A DNA stretch of 9,703 nt from Gammaproteobacteria bacterium (GCA_027031685.1 JALVPS010000425.1:1-9703), one strand, 5' to 3'. Positions 1 to 7,489 are shown, numbered from the stretch's first letter. Made by a program: numbers and translations. The notes: generated from the sequence alone by a model not told the origin.

Positions 1-2
1 AA

Positions 3-3000
3 ACAGGAAAGGGACTTCTTGTGGGGCTGGCCCTGCTGGCGGTCATGATGATCGCGTGGGCCGCCGGCACACCAGACCGCTACGCCTACTACGACGAACT
101 GTTCGAGCGCCTGTACGACCCCGGCCACAGCCTGCGCATCCGCTGGCGCGACAAACGCGCCTACCCCTATCTGCAGAAGGCCGAGCAATTGGCCCAGGCC
201 GGCCGCAATGACGAAGCCTTGCGGGAGTTCGACCGCTATCTGGCCAAGGTGCCACAGGACGCGCGCATGCAGTGGGAGAAGCTCAAGCTGCTCATCGCCA
301 CCAAGCGCTGGCGACCGGCCATCGACACCGCCCGGCGGCTCGCCGAACTGCTGCCCGATTTCGAGCCGGCGCGCTATTTCGAGGCCATCGCGCGCAACGA
401 GTCGGGCGACGCGGCCGGCGCCCGCCCGCTGTTCGAGCGCCTGCTGAAGAGCCGCCAGATCCCCACCCGCGACCGGCTGTACGCCCTGGAGTCACTGTAC
501 GAGATCGACTACAAGCTCAAGGACTACCCGGCCGCCCTGCGCAGTCTGGAGGCGCTGGCCGCCATCCGCGGCATCACGCCCGAGCTGATGGTGCGCAAGG
601 GCTATCTGCTGAACGCCATGCACCGCCCGGCCGAGGCGCTGGATATCTGGCAGTGGGTGGCCGCACACGCCCGCGACGACGACCAGCGGCGCGAGGCGCT
701 GGAGAACCTGGTCTACCTGCTGCCCCGGGCGCGACCCAAGGGACAGCGTGCCGCCCTGGTCAAGGCCCTCATGCGGCGCTATCCGCGGGACTTTCGCGCC
801 TGCCCCATCGCCCTGCAGACCGCCTATCTGCTGATCGATGCTGGCCAGGACGAACAGGCCTTCGAGGTGCTGAGCCGCTCGGACGGCACCCGCCGCAGCT
901 GTGGCAACCAGTACGCCTCCTTCCTGTCCACTACCGCCATGGTGTCCGCCAGGCTCAAGGCCTACCCCCTGGCCGAGCGCTTCATCGACCTGCTGCTCGA
1001 GACCGACCTGAGCGACGAGGAGCGCCGGCGCTGGATCGAGGCCCGCGGCAACCTGGCCTTCCTGGGCAGGAACCTGGACAAGGCACTGCAGGCCTACAAG
1101 CAGAGCGCCGCGCTGGCCCCGCCCGAACAGGAGGCCGCGCCGCGCGACAAGGCGGTGGAGGTGGCCTGGGAGCTGGGCCGCTACGACGAGGTGGTGAAGC
1201 TGCTGCGCCAGGCCGGCCGCGACGACGACCAGCGCCTGTGCCAGGCCCTCATGCGCACCGAACGACCGCGCGAGGCCCTGGGGTGCTGGGAGCACCGCTT
1301 CCGGCGCCAGCCACCCACGGTGGACGAGCTGCGCGTGGCGGCCACTGCCGCGGCCCGCGCCGGCGACGAACGCGCCCGCCAGCTGTACCTGTCGCGGCTG
1401 TACATCAAGACGCGCGACCCGCGCATCGCCATGGACATCGCCTACCGCCTGCTCAAGAACGGCGAGCGGCAGCGCGCCGCGCGCTGGTTCCGACAGATCT
1501 ACCTCAGCCACGGGGTGCCGGAGGCTGGCATGCAATACGCCCACCTGCTGCAGAGCGGCAAGGACACAGGGCCGGCGCGCCGCTTCTTGCTGCGCCTGGC
1601 GCGCGACGAGCGACTCGGCGAGCGGCAGCGCGCCGAGCTGTACAACCGCCTCGCCTTCCTAGAGGAGCAGGCCGGCCACCACGCGCGCGCCATCCGCGCC
1701 TGGATCCAGGCCTACAACTTGCAGCGCGACCCGGCCACCCTGCTGCACATCGTCACCGCCTACAACCGGCTGGGCCAGCACGACAAGGCGCTGCGCATCA
1801 TCAACCGCATCGACTTCGCGCGGCTCACCCCGGCGCAGAAGAAAGAGTGGTACCGCGAGGCCGGCTACACCTTCTACGCCACCCACCGCCTGGAGAACAG
1901 CCTGGACGCGCGCCGCAAGCTGGTGCAGCTGGAGCCGAGCGCAGTCAACTGGTTCAACTATGCCGTCACCCTGCAGGCCCTGGGCCGCGCCGACGAGGCG
2001 CAGGTAGCTATCGACAAGGCCAGCCGGCTGGCGCCGGACAACCTCACCTACCGCCTCAACCAGGCCTTCATCGCTGCGGCCAACGGCCACTACGCCGCCG
2101 CCGCGGACCTGCTGGAGTCGGCCACCGGCGGCCGGCCGGCCGACCCGCAACTGACCGAGAACCTGGCCTACCTCAACCTCAAGGCGGGCCGCAAGGAGAA
2201 ATCGGCGGCCCTGTTCCGCGCCACCCTAGACCGCCTCGACGCAGCCCAGCAGAAGCGGCAGGCGCCAGTGGACACCCACAAGGCCGCCCTGCGCTCCCAG
2301 CTCAAGGCGCTGGAGAGCCGCTGGTCGCTGGCCGCCGCCGACGCCGCGTGCCTGGGCGGCTCGGCCTGCGGCGGCGGCGACGGACTGGCCACCACCCGCT
2401 CCGGCTATGGTTTCGGCAGCCTGGAAGCCGACTACCGCCTCACCCCCCGCACCCTGATCTTCTCGCGCCTGCTGTGGGGCACCGAGCCGGACAGCCTGGC
2501 GGTGGCCGACGACAGCGCGCAGTGGTCGGTGGGGGCCAGCTTCAAGCCCTTCACGCAGACCAACCTGCTGCTGTCCCTGGAGAAGACCTTCCCGCTGGAC
2601 TCGGCCCGCGACGGCAACTGGCTGGGCCGCGTCGCCTGGTCGCGCTCCAGCGCCCAGGCCGGCAAGACAGAGCGGCGCAGCACGCCCTACTCGCACCTGT
2701 ACGTGGAGCTGGCCAAATACCTGCAACACGACCAGCAGGGGCTGGCCTTCGCCGAGGGCCGCTTCGGCCGCCGCCTGCACCTGGGCGCACGCAGCGACCT
2801 GTTGCCCTACGTCTACGGGCAGGGCCGCTACACGGAGCGCCCCGGCCACGACCTGGCCAACGTGGAACTGGGCCTGGGCCTGGCCTGGCAGCTCAAGCAC
2901 GCCTTCCACAACTACTACGGCTACCGGGCCACCACCGAAGCCTACTTGAAGGTGGGCCAAGACGTGTACGCCAGGGACGACGACCTGCAGCTGCGCGCCA

Positions 3001-3029
3001 TCACCGGCCTGCGCTGGCTGTACCAGTAG
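3..3029 (+). CDS. NfrA-like outer-membrane TPR/beta-barrel protein, putative exopolysaccharide secretin (5' end probably off-window)
   Basis: Predicted outer-membrane export channel for a polysaccharide: periplasmic TPR superhelix plus C-terminal barrel. Counting from the GTG at 21 (1002 residues), a hydrophobic segment (about 2-16) precedes TPR-like helical pairs from about 45 to 750, for example around 50-80 and again at 650-740. Residues about 794-1002 match the NfrA_C barrel region by eye: a YGFGSLEADYRL stretch, alternating aromatic strands, and a GLRWLYQ end. Start: GTG 21 has AAGG at 9-12, but the frame stays open to the left edge and reads TGKGLL just before it. A lysine there would supply the missing positive n-region of the signal peptide, so I think the true start is off-window. 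Two cysteines (C777, C783) lie at the TPR/barrel junction. The DUF4434 gene follows at once. PelB, PgaA and BcsC are functional analogues; the barrel resembles NfrA most. The polymer exported is unknown. Confidence 0.85.
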   Translation, partial: TGKGLLVGLALLAVMMIAWAAGTPDRYAYYDELFERLYDPGHSLRIRWRDKRAYPYLQKAEQLAQAGRNDEALREFDRYLAKVPQDARMQWEKLKLLIATKRWRPAIDTARRLAELLPDFEPARYFEAIARNESGDAAGARPLFERLLKSRQIPTRDRLYALESLYEIDYKLKDYPAALRSLEALAAIRGITPELMVRKGYLLNAMHRPAEALDIWQWVAAHARDDDQRREALENLVYLLPRARPKGQRAALVKALMRRYPRDFRACPIALQTAYLLIDAGQDEQAFEVLSRSDGTRRSCGNQYASFLSTTAMVSARLKAYPLAERFIDLLLETDLSDEERRRWIEARGNLAFLGRNLDKALQAYKQSAALAPPEQEAAPRDKAVEVAWELGRYDEVVKLLRQAGRDDDQRLCQALMRTERPREALGCWEHRFRRQPPTVDELRVAATAAARAGDERARQLYLSRLYIKTRDPRIAMDIAYRLLKNGERQRAARWFRQIYLSHGVPEAGMQYAHLLQSGKDTGPARRFLLRLARDERLGERQRAELYNRLAFLEEQAGHHARAIRAWIQAYNLQRDPATLLHIVTAYNRLGQHDKALRIINRIDFARLTPAQKKEWYREAGYTFYATHRLENSLDARRKLVQLEPSAVNWFNYAVTLQALGRADEAQVAIDKASRLAPDNLTYRLNQAFIAAANGHYAAAADLLESATGGRPADPQLTENLAYLNLKAGRKEKSAALFRATLDRLDAAQQKRQAPVDTHKAALRSQLKALESRWSLAAADAACLGGSACGGGDGLATTRSGYGFGSLEADYRLTPRTLIFSRLLWGTEPDSLAVADDSAQWSVGASFKPFTQTNLLLSLEKTFPLDSARDGNWLGRVAWSRSSAQAGKTERRSTPYSHLYVELAKYLQHDQQGLAFAEGRFGRRLHLGARSDLLPYVYGQGRYTERPGHDLANVELGLGLAWQLKHAFHNYYGYRATTEAYLKVGQDVYARDDDLQLRAITGLRWLYQ

Positions 3030-3042
3030 GGGGGTGGACACC

Positions 3043-4068
3043 GTGACCCGCCTGCTGCTGGCCTGCCTGTGGATATCGCTGCTGGCCTGCGCCGCGCCGC
3101 CCGGCGCGCGCGCCAGTGGCAGCGACCCTTGCGCGCTGGAGGCCGTGCATACCACATTCCTGCAGGTGTGGAACCGCGACCGGGAGCGCCGCCCGGCGGA
3201 CTGGTATCGCCTGTTCTCGGCGCTGGCCGAACTGGGTATCGACGAGGTGATCCTGCAGTGGACCCGCTACGGCCACACGTCCTTCTACCACGGCCACGGC
3301 GACCTGCTCGGCCCCGTACTGGAGGCCGCCCAGCGCTACAACATGCACGTAATGGTGGGCCTGCAGTACGACCCCCGCTTCTGGCGCGCTATCGACAAGG
3401 AGCCCAAGGCCCTAGCCCGCTACCTGGCGGAACGGACCCGCTCCGTGTCGGCCCAGGTGGACGAATTGGCGCGATTCATCCGCGCCCGGCGCCTCGGTGC
3501 CATGGTGAGCGGCTGGTACATCGCCGACGAGCTGGACGACGAGACCTGGCTCGAACCGCAGAAGGCCCACGCCCTGACTACCTACCTGCAGACCGTGGTG
3601 CAGGCCGTGCGCCATTCCGGGCTGGACCGGCCGGTAGCCGTGTCCGGGTTCTCCAACGGCCGCACCGCCCCGGCACGCAGCGCCACCCTGTGGCACGGCC
3701 TGCTGCGCGAGAGCGGCGTGGACCTGTTTCTGTTCCAAGACGGCATCGGCGCGGGCAAGCTCACCCTGGCGGCCCTGCCCGCCTACCTGGCGGCGCTGGA
3801 TGCGGAATTTCCGGGCATGGATCGGCAGTTCCGCGTGGTCACCGAGCTCTTTCGACAGCAAAAGGGAGAGGCCGGTCGGTTCGAGGCCCGACCCGCTCCC
3901 TATAATCGCATCCTCCGGCAGCTCGATCTGGCCACGCGCCACGGCACGCGGCGGCCCGTGGCCTTTTCCGTGCCGGACTACCTGCTGGGCGAGCGGCCCG
4001 ACCGCCGGGCCCTGCGCGAGCAGTGGCAGGCAGCCCTGACGCGCTGCCGCCTGGCCCTCATCCAATGA
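3043..4068 (+). CDS. Exported DUF4434 protein, putative TIM-barrel glycoside hydrolase
   Basis: The mature protein begins with the typical DUF4434 pattern: TTFLQVWNRD, then WYRLFSALAELGIDEVILQW and TRYGHTSFY. The family is predicted to be a (beta/alpha)8 glycoside hydrolase and is uncharacterised biochemically as far as I know. E163 (in GWYIADELDD) and E268 (in VVTELF) sit about where clan GH-A enzymes keep the acid/base (after strand 4) and the nucleophile (after strand 7); this assignment is inference. The signal peptide MTRLLLACLWISLLAC resembles a lipobox ending at C16, so it may be a periplasmic lipoprotein. Two in-frame GTGs are possible. I chose 3043 because the G-rich GGTGGA lies at a workable distance upstream, whereas GTG 3034 sits directly against the G-run. 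It begins 13 nt after the porin stop and ends 19 nt before the deacetylase gene, so co-transcription is likely. A role in trimming or releasing the exported glycan, as for BcsZ or the PgaB hydrolase domain, fits the context. Confidence 0.82.
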   Translation: MTRLLLACLWISLLACAAPPGARASGSDPCALEAVHTTFLQVWNRDRERRPADWYRLFSALAELGIDEVILQWTRYGHTSFYHGHGDLLGPVLEAAQRYNMHVMVGLQYDPRFWRAIDKEPKALARYLAERTRSVSAQVDELARFIRARRLGAMVSGWYIADELDDETWLEPQKAHALTTYLQTVVQAVRHSGLDRPVAVSGFSNGRTAPARSATLWHGLLRESGVDLFLFQDGIGAGKLTLAALPAYLAALDAEFPGMDRQFRVVTELFRQQKGEAGRFEARPAPYNRILRQLDLATRHGTRRPVAFSVPDYLLGERPDRRALREQWQAALTRCRLALIQ

Positions 4069-4087
4069 CCCACCGACGGAAGACACG

Positions 4088-5899
4088 ATGCACGACAACA
4101 ACAACCATCACACTCTCGGGAGACTCGGACCGCTGCTCGGGCTGACTCTGATCGTCCTGTTGCTGGGCGCCTGCGGCGGGAGCAGCGGCGGCGGCGAGCC
4201 CCGCGCCGGGGCTCAGCTGGCCGACCAGCCGGCGGGCGACCTGAACGGCGGCGGCAAGGCGCACCGGCCACATGGCCCGCCCCCGGCCCCAGGACAGGGC
4301 GGCGCGCCCCCCACGCCCATGCTGGTGCTGTACGACACCGGCGGGCCCTACGGCTACGTCGGCGTGGAATACGCCATCATGCTGGAAAACCTGCTGGGGC
4401 ACTTCAACGCCGACGTGACCCTGCTGCCGGTGGAGCAGTACACGGCCGGCACGCTGGACCGCTACACGCGCATCTTCTACATCGGCTCCACCTACGACGA
4501 CCCGAGCCACTTCGACAGCGGCTCGCCGGAGGCCCTGGCCTACGACCAGTTCCTCACCGATGCCGCCAGCACGGGCCGCACCCTCACCTGGCTCAACTAC
4601 AACCTGTGGCACTTCGTGCAGAAGTACGAGGCCATCCACGGCGCCGACAGCTTCCGCCAGCGCTTCGGCTTCAGCTACCAGTACATCGTCAACAACAGCT
4701 ACAACCGCGTGCGCTACAAGGGGGTGGAGCTGTACAAGGGCGTGGTGGTGCACGCCAACCCCGGCGCGGTGCTGACCGGCTGCGAGCCCGAGGGCGACGG
4801 CAAGTACGACTGCGCGCTGGAGGCCAACTACGTGGCCATCGAGGATCCCGCGCGGGCCGAGGTGCTGGCCACCACCTATTCCAGCACCTTCACCTCGGCG
4901 CAGGAGATCCCCTATTTCGTGCGCGGCGGCAACCTCTGGTACATCGGCGACATCCCCTTCTCGTTCTTCTCCGAGGAGGACCGGTACCTGGCCTTCGCCG
5001 ACGTGCTGCACGACATCACCGAGTCCGGCATCCCGCGCGATGCGGTGCCGCAATACGCCATCGCCCGCTTCGAGGACGTCAGCCCCGGCATCGACGTGGC
5101 CGACCTGGACGCCGCCATGGCGCTCATGAAGTCCAAGGGCGTGCCCTTCGCCGTGGCCACCATCCCGATCTACAAGGATCCGCTCAACGTAATCCCAGAC
5201 GACGGCGGCGACTACCAGACACTGCCCGGCTCGGCGGTGGGCAAGTCCCTGAAGAAATATTTCCGGAACGGCTACGCCAGCATCATCCACCACGGCACCA
5301 CCCACCAGTGGGACGGCGGCCCCAATCCCTACAACCAGCTCACCGGTGACGACTTCGAGTTCTTCCGCGTCACCATGAACGCCGACTACTCCCTGAACTT
5401 CCTCGGCGCGGTGAGCGACGACAGCGCGGACTGGGCCCGCAGCCGCATGGAGGAGGGCAACCGCCTGCTGCGCCAGAGCGGCCTGCGGCCCTTCGCCTGG
5501 GAGGCCCCCCACTACATGGCCAGCGAGACGGACTACCGCACCATCCAGCAGATTTACCCGGTGCACTACGGCCGCATGCTGTACACCAACCCGCAGCGGC
5601 CGGACCGTTACATCGGCCAGTTCTTCCCGTACGTGATCGAGAAAGACCACTACGGCTACCGGCAGGTGCCCGAATCCATCGGCAATATCGAGCCGGAGCC
5701 GTTCCAGGGCTACCGCCAGCTGCTGCCGCCCGACCTGCTGCGCCACGCGGAAAAGCTCAAGGTGGTGCGCGACGGTGTGGCCAGCTTCTTCTACCACCCC
5801 TATCTGGGCACCGGTTACCTCACCCAGGTGGTGGACGGGCTGCGTGCCGCGGGCTACGACTTCGTGGCCCCCTGCTCGCTGGCCCTGTACTGCCCCTGA
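4088..5899 (+). CDS. DUF2334 lipoprotein, putative polysaccharide deacetylase
   Basis: This 603-residue protein probably removes acetyl groups from a polysaccharide at the outer membrane or in the periplasm. A lipoprotein signal ends in LLLGAC (C29) with glycine at +2, which suggests outer-membrane sorting. Residues 30-75 form a Gly/Pro/His-rich flexible tether. Residues about 77-310 look like a Rossmann or GATase1-like domain beginning MLVLYDTGGPYGYVGVEY. The DUF2334 (CE4-like) domain spans about 320-600: ARFEDVSPG supplies candidate metal ligand D330, HHGTTH supplies H402 and H406, then WEAPH (471-475) and FFYHPYLG (H570). These match the order of NodB-type motifs; metal binding is inferred. 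ATG 4088 is preceded by GGAAG at 4078-4082. The gene is last in the operon, with a strong terminator 20 nt after its stop. Together with the DUF4434 gene it supplies the two activities that PgaB or PelA carries in one chain. Confidence 0.85.
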   Translation: MHDNNNHHTLGRLGPLLGLTLIVLLLGACGGSSGGGEPRAGAQLADQPAGDLNGGGKAHRPHGPPPAPGQGGAPPTPMLVLYDTGGPYGYVGVEYAIMLENLLGHFNADVTLLPVEQYTAGTLDRYTRIFYIGSTYDDPSHFDSGSPEALAYDQFLTDAASTGRTLTWLNYNLWHFVQKYEAIHGADSFRQRFGFSYQYIVNNSYNRVRYKGVELYKGVVVHANPGAVLTGCEPEGDGKYDCALEANYVAIEDPARAEVLATTYSSTFTSAQEIPYFVRGGNLWYIGDIPFSFFSEEDRYLAFADVLHDITESGIPRDAVPQYAIARFEDVSPGIDVADLDAAMALMKSKGVPFAVATIPIYKDPLNVIPDDGGDYQTLPGSAVGKSLKKYFRNGYASIIHHGTTHQWDGGPNPYNQLTGDDFEFFRVTMNADYSLNFLGAVSDDSADWARSRMEEGNRLLRQSGLRPFAWEAPHYMASETDYRTIQQIYPVHYGRMLYTNPQRPDRYIGQFFPYVIEKDHYGYRQVPESIGNIEPEPFQGYRQLLPPDLLRHAEKLKVVRDGVASFFYHPYLGTGYLTQVVDGLRAAGYDFVAPCSLALYCP

Positions 5900-5918
5900 C
5901 GGCAGGCCCGGCCCACCG

Positions 5919-5950
5919 GCCCCGCTGTGCAGACAGCGGGGCTTTTTGTT
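5919..5950 (+). terminator. Rho-independent terminator of the exopolysaccharide operon
   Basis: A perfect 10-bp stem, GCCCCGCTGT (5919-5928) with ACAGCGGGGC (5933-5942), encloses a GCAG loop. It is followed directly by TTTTT (5943-5947) and GTT. It lies 20 nt after the DUF2334 stop. There is no T-run on the other side, so it should act only on plus-strand transcription. Confidence 0.93.
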
Positions 5951-6100
5951 GGCGGGAATCCCGACCCGGGCGCCTGGAATGGACCAAGGGAAAGACCGGG
6001 CGGCGGCAACGGTGCGCCCCGCGACAGCCACCCGCGGCACCGGCGATGCCGGGGGCCGTGGTGACGCGCCTCAGGTGCGGCAGGGCCTTTGGCGGGCGCC

Positions 6101-6134
6101 AAAACGGCGGGCGGGAACCCGAAGGTCTCCGCCC
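6101..6134 (-). terminator. Possible terminator after the secG/tRNA-Leu transcript
   Basis: Read on the minus strand, a hairpin pairs GGGCGG with CCGCCC. After one A/C mismatch the upper stem continues as G-U, A-U, C-G, C-G and closes on a UUCG tetraloop (6109-6134). GCCG and four T's follow (6101-6104). The stable cUUCGg loop and the position about 40 nt beyond the tRNA support a terminator, but the T-run is short and offset by a few bases, so this is tentative. A second perfect inverted repeat, TTTGGCG/CGCCAAA (6088-6103), overlaps its tail. The rest of the 5951-6173 gap shows no gene. Confidence 0.45.
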
Positions 6135-6173
6135 GTCTCTGGATGCGGGAGGCTCGCGCCCCCCTGCGAGATA

Positions 6174-6258
6174 TGGTGCCGATGGCCGGAGTCGAACCGG
6201 CACGGCTTTCGCCACTGCCCCCTCAAGACAGCGTGTCTACCAATTCCACCACATCGGC
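6174..6258 (-). tRNA. leuU: tRNA-Leu (anticodon GAG), CCA encoded
   Basis: The 85-nt gene folds fully by hand. The 7-bp acceptor pairs GCCGATG with CATCGGC, followed by discriminator A and an encoded CCA. The D-arm region contains GGTAGACAC. The anticodon stem CTGTC/GGCAG encloses loop TTGAGGG with anticodon GAG, reading CUC/CUU codons. A type II variable arm GGC-GAAA-GCC and a T-arm GCCGG-TTCGACT-CCGGC complete it. The long variable arm and GAG identify leucine. It starts one base after the secG stop, so it must be cut out of the secG messenger by RNase P at its 5' end. The secG-leuU order is shared with E. coli. Confidence 0.97.
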
Positions 6259-6259
6259 G

Positions 6260-6688
6260 TTATTTGGGCAGGTCCGAGGCCGGCGCCTGCTTGGCGGGTG
6301 CGGACGGTGCGGTGTCCACCGGCGGCACATCGGGTGGCAGCTGGCCGCTCTCGGTCGGCGGCGTGGTTTCGTCCGCAGCCGGCGCGGTCGGGGCCGGCTC
6401 GCCCTGCTGTTCGGCCTGTTCGACCAGCGATTCCACCACGCCCTTCTCACGCGGCTGGTGGGAGACGATATAGGTCAGCGCCAGGCAGTTGAGAAAGAAC
6501 AGCGTGGCCAGGACGGCGGTGGTACGGCTGAGGAAGTTGCCTGCACCGCGTGCCCCGAACACGGTCCCCGAGGCCCCGCTGCCGAAGGCCGCGCCGGCGT
6601 CCGCACCCTTGCCATGCTGCAGCAGGATGAGCGTGATCAACGCAATGGCGATGAAGACCTCGGAGATGAGCAGGATGGTGTAGAGCAT
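6260..6688 (-). CDS. secG: Protein translocase subunit SecG
   Basis: SecG is the small inner-membrane subunit of the SecYEG channel that assists SecA-driven export. This 142-residue protein has two membrane helices (about 2-22 and 52-73) joined by the conserved loop LQHGKGADAGAAFGSGASG and then GAGNFLSRTTAVLATLFF, very close to the E. coli protein. The tail after about residue 78 is Ala/Pro/Glu-rich and some 30 residues longer than in E. coli, but it ends in SDLPK much as E. coli ends in SDIPN. The ATG lies 3 nt after the tpiA stop with no convincing Shine-Dalgarno sequence, so translation is probably coupled to tpiA. The TAA stop is one base from the tRNA-Leu 5' end. Export of the envelope proteins encoded at the left of the window needs the Sec system, but that proximity is probably incidental. 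Confidence 0.96.
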   Translation of the reverse strand: MLYTILLISEVFIAIALITLILLQHGKGADAGAAFGSGASGTVFGARGAGNFLSRTTAVLATLFFLNCLALTYIVSHQPREKGVVESLVEQAEQQGEPAPTAPAADETTPPTESGQLPPDVPPVDTAPSAPAKQAPASDLPK

Positions 6689-6691
6689 GGC

Positions 6692-7444
6692 TCAGCCGGC
6701 CGCCTTGCAGATGGCCAGGAAATCGCCCACCTTGAGCGACGCACCACCGATCAGGCCACCGTCGATGTCGGGCTGGGCGAACAGCTCGGCCGCGTTGCCG
6801 GGCTTCACACTGCCGCCGTACTGGATCTGCACGGCCGCGGCCACCTCGGCGTCGTGACCGGCCAGGCGGTCGCGGATGAACTTGTGCACGGCCTGGGCCT
6901 GCTCGGGGGTGGCCGTCCTGCCAGTGCCGATGGCCCACACCGGCTCGTAGGCGATGACCGCCTGCCGGAAGGCGGCGATGCCGGCGGCGTCGAGCACGGC
7001 ATCCAGCTGGCGGGCGATGATCTCGTCGGTAACGCCCGACTCGCGCTCCTCCAGCGTCTCGCCCACGCACAGAATGGGCGTCAGGCCACCGGCCTGGGCG
7101 GCCACGAACTTGCGCGCCACGGTGGCATCGTCCTCGCCGTACAGGCTGCGGCGCTCGGAGTGGCCCACGATGCTGTAGCGGCAGTCGAACTCCTTGAGCA
7201 TGGCGGCCGACACCTCGCCGGTGTAGGCCCCCTGCGCCTGGTCGCTCACGTCCTGGGCGCCCAGGGCCACGGGGGAGCCGGCCAGCAGTTCCTGTGCCAG
7301 GGGGATGTAGGGATAGGGCGGGCAGACCGCCACATCAGCGTTGTTCACCTCGCCGATGCCGGCCAGGATGCCGCCGATCAGCTCCTTCGTCATGGCGATG
7401 GAGCCATTCAGTTTCCAGTTCCCTGCCACCAGAATCCTGCGCAT
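6692..7444 (-). CDS. tpiA: Triosephosphate isomerase
   Basis: This cytosolic enzyme interconverts dihydroxyacetone phosphate and glyceraldehyde 3-phosphate in glycolysis and gluconeogenesis. At 250 residues it has the normal length for a TIM barrel. All catalytic elements are present: N9 and K11 in GNWKLNG, H95 in VGHSERR, E167 in AYEPVWAIGTG (which leads into flexible loop 6), and the phosphate-binding YGGSV at 209-213. ATG 7442-7444 has GGAG 6 nt upstream (minus strand 7451-7454), a strong ribosome site. A 107-nt gap from glmM, with palindromes and a possible promoter, suggests that tpiA-secG-tRNA can also be transcribed separately from folP-glmM. secG follows after 3 nt. Confidence 0.98.
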   Translation of the reverse strand: MRRILVAGNWKLNGSIAMTKELIGGILAGIGEVNNADVAVCPPYPYIPLAQELLAGSPVALGAQDVSDQAQGAYTGEVSAAMLKEFDCRYSIVGHSERRSLYGEDDATVARKFVAAQAGGLTPILCVGETLEERESGVTDEIIARQLDAVLDAAGIAAFRQAVIAYEPVWAIGTGRTATPEQAQAVHKFIRDRLAGHDAEVAAAVQIQYGGSVKPGNAAELFAQPDIDGGLIGGASLKVGDFLAICKAAG

Positions 7445-7471
7445 GCCTTTCTCCGGACGCTACTGCTGAAA

Positions 7472-7489
7472 GCCGGCAAGCTTACCGGC
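7472..7489. repeat. 18-nt near-perfect palindrome upstream of tpiA
   Basis: GCCGGCAAGCTTACCGGC is a palindrome with one mismatched pair, centred on AAGCTT, and lies about 28 nt before the tpiA start. As DNA it could be an operator for a dimeric regulator; as RNA it could form a leader hairpin. It overlaps the candidate -10 box. No regulator can be assigned from sequence alone. Confidence 0.5.

Noticed and set aside
492..1544. 350-codon minus-strand open frame within the NfrA-like gene
   Set aside because: Antisense shadow with Val/Gln/Gly/His bias and no plausible ribosome site or motif.
272..3046. 924-codon open frame on the plus strand inside the NfrA-like gene
   Set aside because: Composition is almost entirely Arg/Pro/Ala/Gly, the usual +1-frame shadow in high-GC DNA. 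The other frame has TPRs and a barrel.
4058..6040. 660-codon open frame on the minus strand, opposite the whole DUF2334 gene
   Set aside because: The product is a Val/Ala/Gly/His-rich string with no recognisable domain, typical of the antisense frame of a GC-rich gene. The sense protein has clear motifs.
6153..6170. Short hairpin CTCGC/GCGAG just after the tRNA as terminator
   Set aside because: Only 5 bp, with an 8-nt loop and no following T-run. More likely part of the tRNA 3' trailer or chance.
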